The notes under the pieces are model-generated. The model was not told where the DNA came from and searched no databases. It worked only from the letters and a program-made list of their open reading frames with translations. A stretch of DNA of 9,793 nucleotides, from NCBI GenBank assembly GCA_003555385.1, contig PWHO01000124.1, positions 1-9,793 on the forward strand, read 5' to 3'. Source of the DNA: Bacteroidales bacterium (GTDB taxonomy: Bacteria; Bacteroidota; Bacteroidia; Bacteroidales; UBA7960). Each line of letters opens with the position of its first letter. Within the stretch, counting starts at the first letter, position 1. Made by a program: the position numbers and the translations under genes. Below, one piece after another: positions 6,432 through 9,793 of this stretch.

Positions 6432-9400
6432 ATGATGCTTTCTACACTGTATTTTTCCCGCCTTTCCTTCTTTACGTTGGTTTTGTTTGTTGCTTTTTCT
6501 GGTCATGCCACCTCACAGGAACATCACCTGGTTGATGCACACGGCCCGGAAAAATCTATTGGGGATGCCCGTGAGGACCTCTGGTTTTTTGATGACGCGG
6601 ATGCAGTTGTCCGCTATATCTCAATTGTTCCGGGGGATGCCGTTACCGGTTCCAGAACCCTGGAAAAAGGGGCCCGTCTGATTCTGAACCTCTTTCCTGA
6701 CAAGGAACCGGAGGCGATCATAGAGCGTGCAACGACCAATGTGAATGCTACTTTCACAATTCGGGCCAGGCTGTCTCCTCCCGGATCCGGTTACCTTGTG
6801 ATGTCAACCACAGGCGGGCGAAGTCTGGCAACCATCATGGGGGAACAGGAAGGAAGGCTTTACCGGATTTTGAGTGACCCTGAATCAGGGGAGCACTATA
6901 TGGTGGAATTGGATTACGAAAGCCTGGATCTGAAGCGTGGCGGCCCGGTGGAGTATCCGCTTCCCCTGACCCCCGGAGAAGAGCTCGAACAACAACGTAT
7001 CAGGGAACAGATGATGCAAAAAGAACTCGGGCCGCAAGATCCTGCTGATGTGGATGTACTCCTTGTTTACACGCCGGCAGCCAGAGACTGGGCTGCAAGC
7101 AATGAAGGCGGGATTAAAAACACCGTGGCCATTGCCATGGAGTATGCACAACTTATCTCAGACAACAGCGAACTGGGAATTACCTACAGGTTGGTGAACT
7201 CCCGCCTGGTAGATTATGAGGAAAGTACAGAACCCCGAGCTGACCTGAGGCGGTTGACTGCCAGTCCGGAATTCAATCCCTTCGATCCAACTTTTGAGGG
7301 AGTGTCTATTTCCGGTTATCTGAATGAAGTGCATGACTGGCGGGATGAATACAGGGCCGACCTGGTGGCCATGTTTGCTTTTGTGGAAGGGGTTGGTGGT
7401 TTGGGCTGGCAGCTGATGGATCCGGACGGTCGTCCAAATTTCGGATTTTCACTGACCCGGGTTCAGCAGGCCTCTTGGACCTACACGCACATTCATGAGA
7501 TCGGACACAATATGGGTGCCCATCACCATAAAGAACAAGATACAGGGCCCGGTCCGGGCCTGTTTAATTACTCTGCAGGCTGGAGATGGACAGGGAATGA
7601 CGGTGGGAATTATGCATCGGTAATGACTTACGAGAGCGGAGAACATTTTGATGACGGGACCAGGCACAACCGCACACCCTATTTTTCCAATCCGGATGTT
7701 AAGTTTCAGGGAGTTGCCACCGGTCACCCGCAGGACGGTGACAATGCGCGCACCCTCAGGGAAATCAAGCAGGTGGTGAGCCTGTATCGCACTTATGATG
7801 TGCTGGCCATTGAGGGGCAGGTTTATGATGAAAACGGAGATCCGATGTATGATGCTACGGTGGAAGTCAAAGACCACGGGGCACTTATGTTTTCAAGAGA
7901 AGATGGCTCTTATGCATTCCCTTTTCTCCCCGCGGGAGAACAAACAGTCAGTGTGTTCCGGCAGGGGTATTATCCCATTGAGGAAACTGTGCAGATCCAA
8001 TCAGGGCAAACCGTCAGGCAGGATTTTTATATGGAAAAGCTGGTGGATATTGCCCTCACCGGTTTTGTGGCTCCCCGCGATGATATGGTGGTTGGCATAG
8101 ACGGAGCGATACTTCGTTTCTCAAGGAATTCAGAGCATTACACCGCAAGAACAGAAAACGGTCGTTTCTCCCTGGAAGATATTCCCGGCGGGTTTACCTA
8201 CGACCTCCTTGTTATTTATCCCGGGTATGCAGTTTATACAGAAAAGGTGGAACTTGGAAGGGATGCCACCGTGCTGGACGACATTTATCTTGACAGGGGG
8301 TTTCTGGCAGTAGAGGAGATCCGGGCAGATGAAACGGATGACTACATAGAGCTGAGCTGGGATACGCCTTCTTTTGTCGGGGATTACCGCCATGATTCGG
8401 GAACGCCCACCGGCGGGCTGGGGTTTCGTGATGTGCAGAACAGCCTGCTGGGGGGTGCTTACCGACGCCATGCCTGGATTGAGAGTATCCGGTGGGTTAC
8501 AAGCAATGACAGCAACAGAGAGGTAAGCCTTCGCATACTGGCCCTTACCCCGGAAGGACGGCCTGACCGCAACAATGTGCTCTATGTGGCCGAAGGAATC
8601 AACAATAACCCGGGTTCCTGGACTGTCTATGAATTGACGGAGGTTATCCATGCGCCGTATGGATTTTTTGTTGGAGTGGGCGGAAGAGGCGATGTGTTGC
8701 TGCAAACCGATGAAGCAGACTTTGAGCGCGGGACAAACTTCTTTACATCCGACTTTGGCCAGTTCGACCTGCAAGACATGGCTGACAGTGATTTTAAGCG
8801 AAATTTTTATATACGTGCTTTTGGCTATGATTTTGGCCCCTGGCTGGAACGGGGCCAGAAACTGGAAAGGAGACAGAAAGGAATTCCGGTGGCCGATCTG
8901 CAGGAGAATGTTGAATTGTATGATATGACCCGGCAGCCAGCTTCTTTAGCGGATTATATCCTTAAAGACACCCTGCTGGATGAGCCCGTGAGTTATAACA
9001 TCTACCTGGATGATTTTGATACCCCCTACGAAGAGGGGGTGGAAAACACCTACTACCGTTTTGCCGGGTTGCCCCACGGACGATACCAGGCAGGGGTACA
9101 GGCAGTTTATAAGGACGGGGTGTCTGCCATCACGATACGTGATGTGTTTTCCGGGACACCAAAATATATTCTGTCACTGGAGATACATCCGGAAGAAAGT
9201 GGCAAAGTTTCAACAAGGGGGGAGTTTGCCGAGGGAACCGTGGTGCCCATGGATGCTGTTCCGTACAGCGGATATATCTTTTCAGCCTGGATCGATGAAG
9301 CCTCGGCACAAGTGTCGGCAGATCCTGTTTTTGATTATGTGATGCCAGCAAGGGATGTAACCCTGGCAGCTGTGTTTGAAGATGACCCTCAGGGTGCTGA

Positions 9401-9644
9401 GCCCTTGAAAGTATTTCCCAATCCCGCCACCACACATATCAATGTGGTGGTAGACGGGAAAATTGAAGAGGTTCGCATGGTGAACCTGATGGGGCAGGAA
9501 GTCCACAGGGCCACAAACATCAACAACGGTCTTTACCAGATACAGTTGAATGGTTTCACAGACGGATTGTATGTGCTTCAGGTGCGAACTTCCGATGGCT
9601 GGGAACATGAGCGTGTACAGTTGCTCAAACCTTACCGGCCATAA
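6432..9644 (+). CDS. Secreted metzincin (reprolysin/M72-like) zinc metalloprotease with T9SS sorting domain
   Basis: A 1070-residue zinc endopeptidase. The ATG at 6432 (or the next codon) heads a signal peptide with a hydrophobic core near 10-22 and cleavage near SGHATS. Residues 30-205 are a propeptide. The catalytic domain starts at DVDVLLVYTPAARD (206) and carries the metzincin motif HEIGHNMGAHH: zinc ligands H355, H359 and H365, general base E356. The Met-turn is SVMTY, with M398. The closing PYFSNPDVKFQGVATG resembles peptidyl-Asp metalloendopeptidases (M72) and bacterial reprolysin-like proteins. Two carboxypeptidase-regulatory-like domains follow (about 457-536 and 538-622), then a Fn3-like domain in two halves (about 626-645 and 853-905) around a beta-sandwich insert, an InlB-type repeat (912-985) and a T9SS type A sorting domain (992-1070, LKVFPNP). 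The protein has no cysteine. It follows the serine protease in the same direction and shares its C-terminal plan. Substrate specificity is unknown. Confidence 0.93.
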   Translation: MMLSTLYFSRLSFFTLVLFVAFSGHATSQEHHLVDAHGPEKSIGDAREDLWFFDDADAVVRYISIVPGDAVTGSRTLEKGARLILNLFPDKEPEAIIERATTNVNATFTIRARLSPPGSGYLVMSTTGGRSLATIMGEQEGRLYRILSDPESGEHYMVELDYESLDLKRGGPVEYPLPLTPGEELEQQRIREQMMQKELGPQDPADVDVLLVYTPAARDWAASNEGGIKNTVAIAMEYAQLISDNSELGITYRLVNSRLVDYEESTEPRADLRRLTASPEFNPFDPTFEGVSISGYLNEVHDWRDEYRADLVAMFAFVEGVGGLGWQLMDPDGRPNFGFSLTRVQQASWTYTHIHEIGHNMGAHHHKEQDTGPGPGLFNYSAGWRWTGNDGGNYASVMTYESGEHFDDGTRHNRTPYFSNPDVKFQGVATGHPQDGDNARTLREIKQVVSLYRTYDVLAIEGQVYDENGDPMYDATVEVKDHGALMFSREDGSYAFPFLPAGEQTVSVFRQGYYPIEETVQIQSGQTVRQDFYMEKLVDIALTGFVAPRDDMVVGIDGAILRFSRNSEHYTARTENGRFSLEDIPGGFTYDLLVIYPGYAVYTEKVELGRDATVLDDIYLDRGFLAVEEIRADETDDYIELSWDTPSFVGDYRHDSGTPTGGLGFRDVQNSLLGGAYRRHAWIESIRWVTSNDSNREVSLRILALTPEGRPDRNNVLYVAEGINNNPGSWTVYELTEVIHAPYGFFVGVGGRGDVLLQTDEADFERGTNFFTSDFGQFDLQDMADSDFKRNFYIRAFGYDFGPWLERGQKLERRQKGIPVADLQENVELYDMTRQPASLADYILKDTLLDEPVSYNIYLDDFDTPYEEGVENTYYRFAGLPHGRYQAGVQAVYKDGVSAITIRDVFSGTPKYILSLEIHPEESGKVSTRGEFAEGTVVPMDAVPYSGYIFSAWIDEASAQVSADPVFDYVMPARDVTLAAVFEDDPQGAEPLKVFPNPATTHINVVVDGKIEEVRMVNLMGQEVHRATNINNGLYQIQLNGFTDGLYVLQVRTSDGWEHERVQLLKPYRP

Positions 9645-9664
9645 GGCTTTCAGTTTTGGGCTTG

Positions 9665-9793
9665 TTATTCGTTGATCGCTTGAATGCCGGGCAATATTTT
9701 ACCTTCCATATACTCCAGCAATGCCCCGCCACCGGTGCTGACGTAGCTCACTTTTTCGGCCAGCCCCAGCTGACTCACGGCTGCGACGGAATC
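9665..9793 (-). CDS. pgk: Phosphoglycerate kinase, C-terminal end (truncated by the window edge)
   Basis: The last 42 codons and stop (TAA at 9667-9665) of a minus-strand gene. The residues begin DSVAAVSQLGLAEKVSYVST, followed by GGGALLEYMEGKILPG. This is the conserved C-terminus of phosphoglycerate kinase, including the nucleotide-binding segment just after GGGD and the STGGGA loop. The enzyme interconverts 1,3-bisphosphoglycerate and 3-phosphoglycerate with ADP/ATP in cytoplasmic glycolysis. It is convergent with the metalloprotease, with only 20 bp between the stop codons, and it is unrelated in function, so it marks the edge of the protease locus. Confidence 0.95.
   Translation of the reverse strand, partial: DSVAAVSQLGLAEKVSYVSTGGGALLEYMEGKILPGIQAINE

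Overview
The window comes from a member of the Bacteroidota, most likely a Bacteroidales-like gut, sediment or digester lineage (genus not determinable). Three things show this: two SusD-family lipoproteins, two very large secreted proteases that end in type IX secretion (T9SS) C-terminal sorting domains, and a promoter box resembling the Bacteroidota TAnnTTTG consensus. Base composition looks roughly balanced and coding is continuous, with no sign of frameshifts, insertion sequences, tRNAs or CRISPR.

Layout: (1) 3-953, + strand: the C-terminal two thirds of a classical RagB/SusD nutrient-binding protein, cut by the left edge. (2) 954-1055: a convergent spacer with two small hairpins and one strong bidirectional terminator. 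(3) 1056-2426, - strand: a complete SusD lipoprotein of the other large subfamily (SusD-like_2, PF12771 type), with no SusC gene before it. (4) 2427-2587: a divergent control region with a perfect 14-bp palindrome and a good Bacteroidota -7 box on the minus strand. (5) 2588-6301, +: a 1237-residue lysyl-endopeptidase-like (trypsin fold) protease with a propeptide, a complete H/D/S triad, all six cysteines of the Achromobacter protease I fold, nested accessory beta-domains and a T9SS sorting domain. (6) 6432-9644, +: a 1070-residue metzincin zinc metalloprotease with a propeptide, two carboxypeptidase-regulatory-like domains, the same kind of split Fn3, an InlB-type repeat and a T9SS sorting domain; it has no cysteine at all. 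(7) 9665-9793, -: the last 42 codons of phosphoglycerate kinase, a housekeeping gene that marks the right border of the locus.

Taken together (inference), this looks like an extracellular protein-digestion locus. Two T9SS-exported proteases with different chemistries would cut proteins outside the cell, and nearby SusD lipoproteins would capture the products, as RagAB captures oligopeptides next to gingipain activity in Porphyromonas. The most notable points are the nested-domain architecture shared by the two proteases, the predicted Lys/basic specificity of the serine protease with one altered specificity residue, the cysteine-free metalloprotease, and the orphan SusD divergent from the protease with a palindrome between them.
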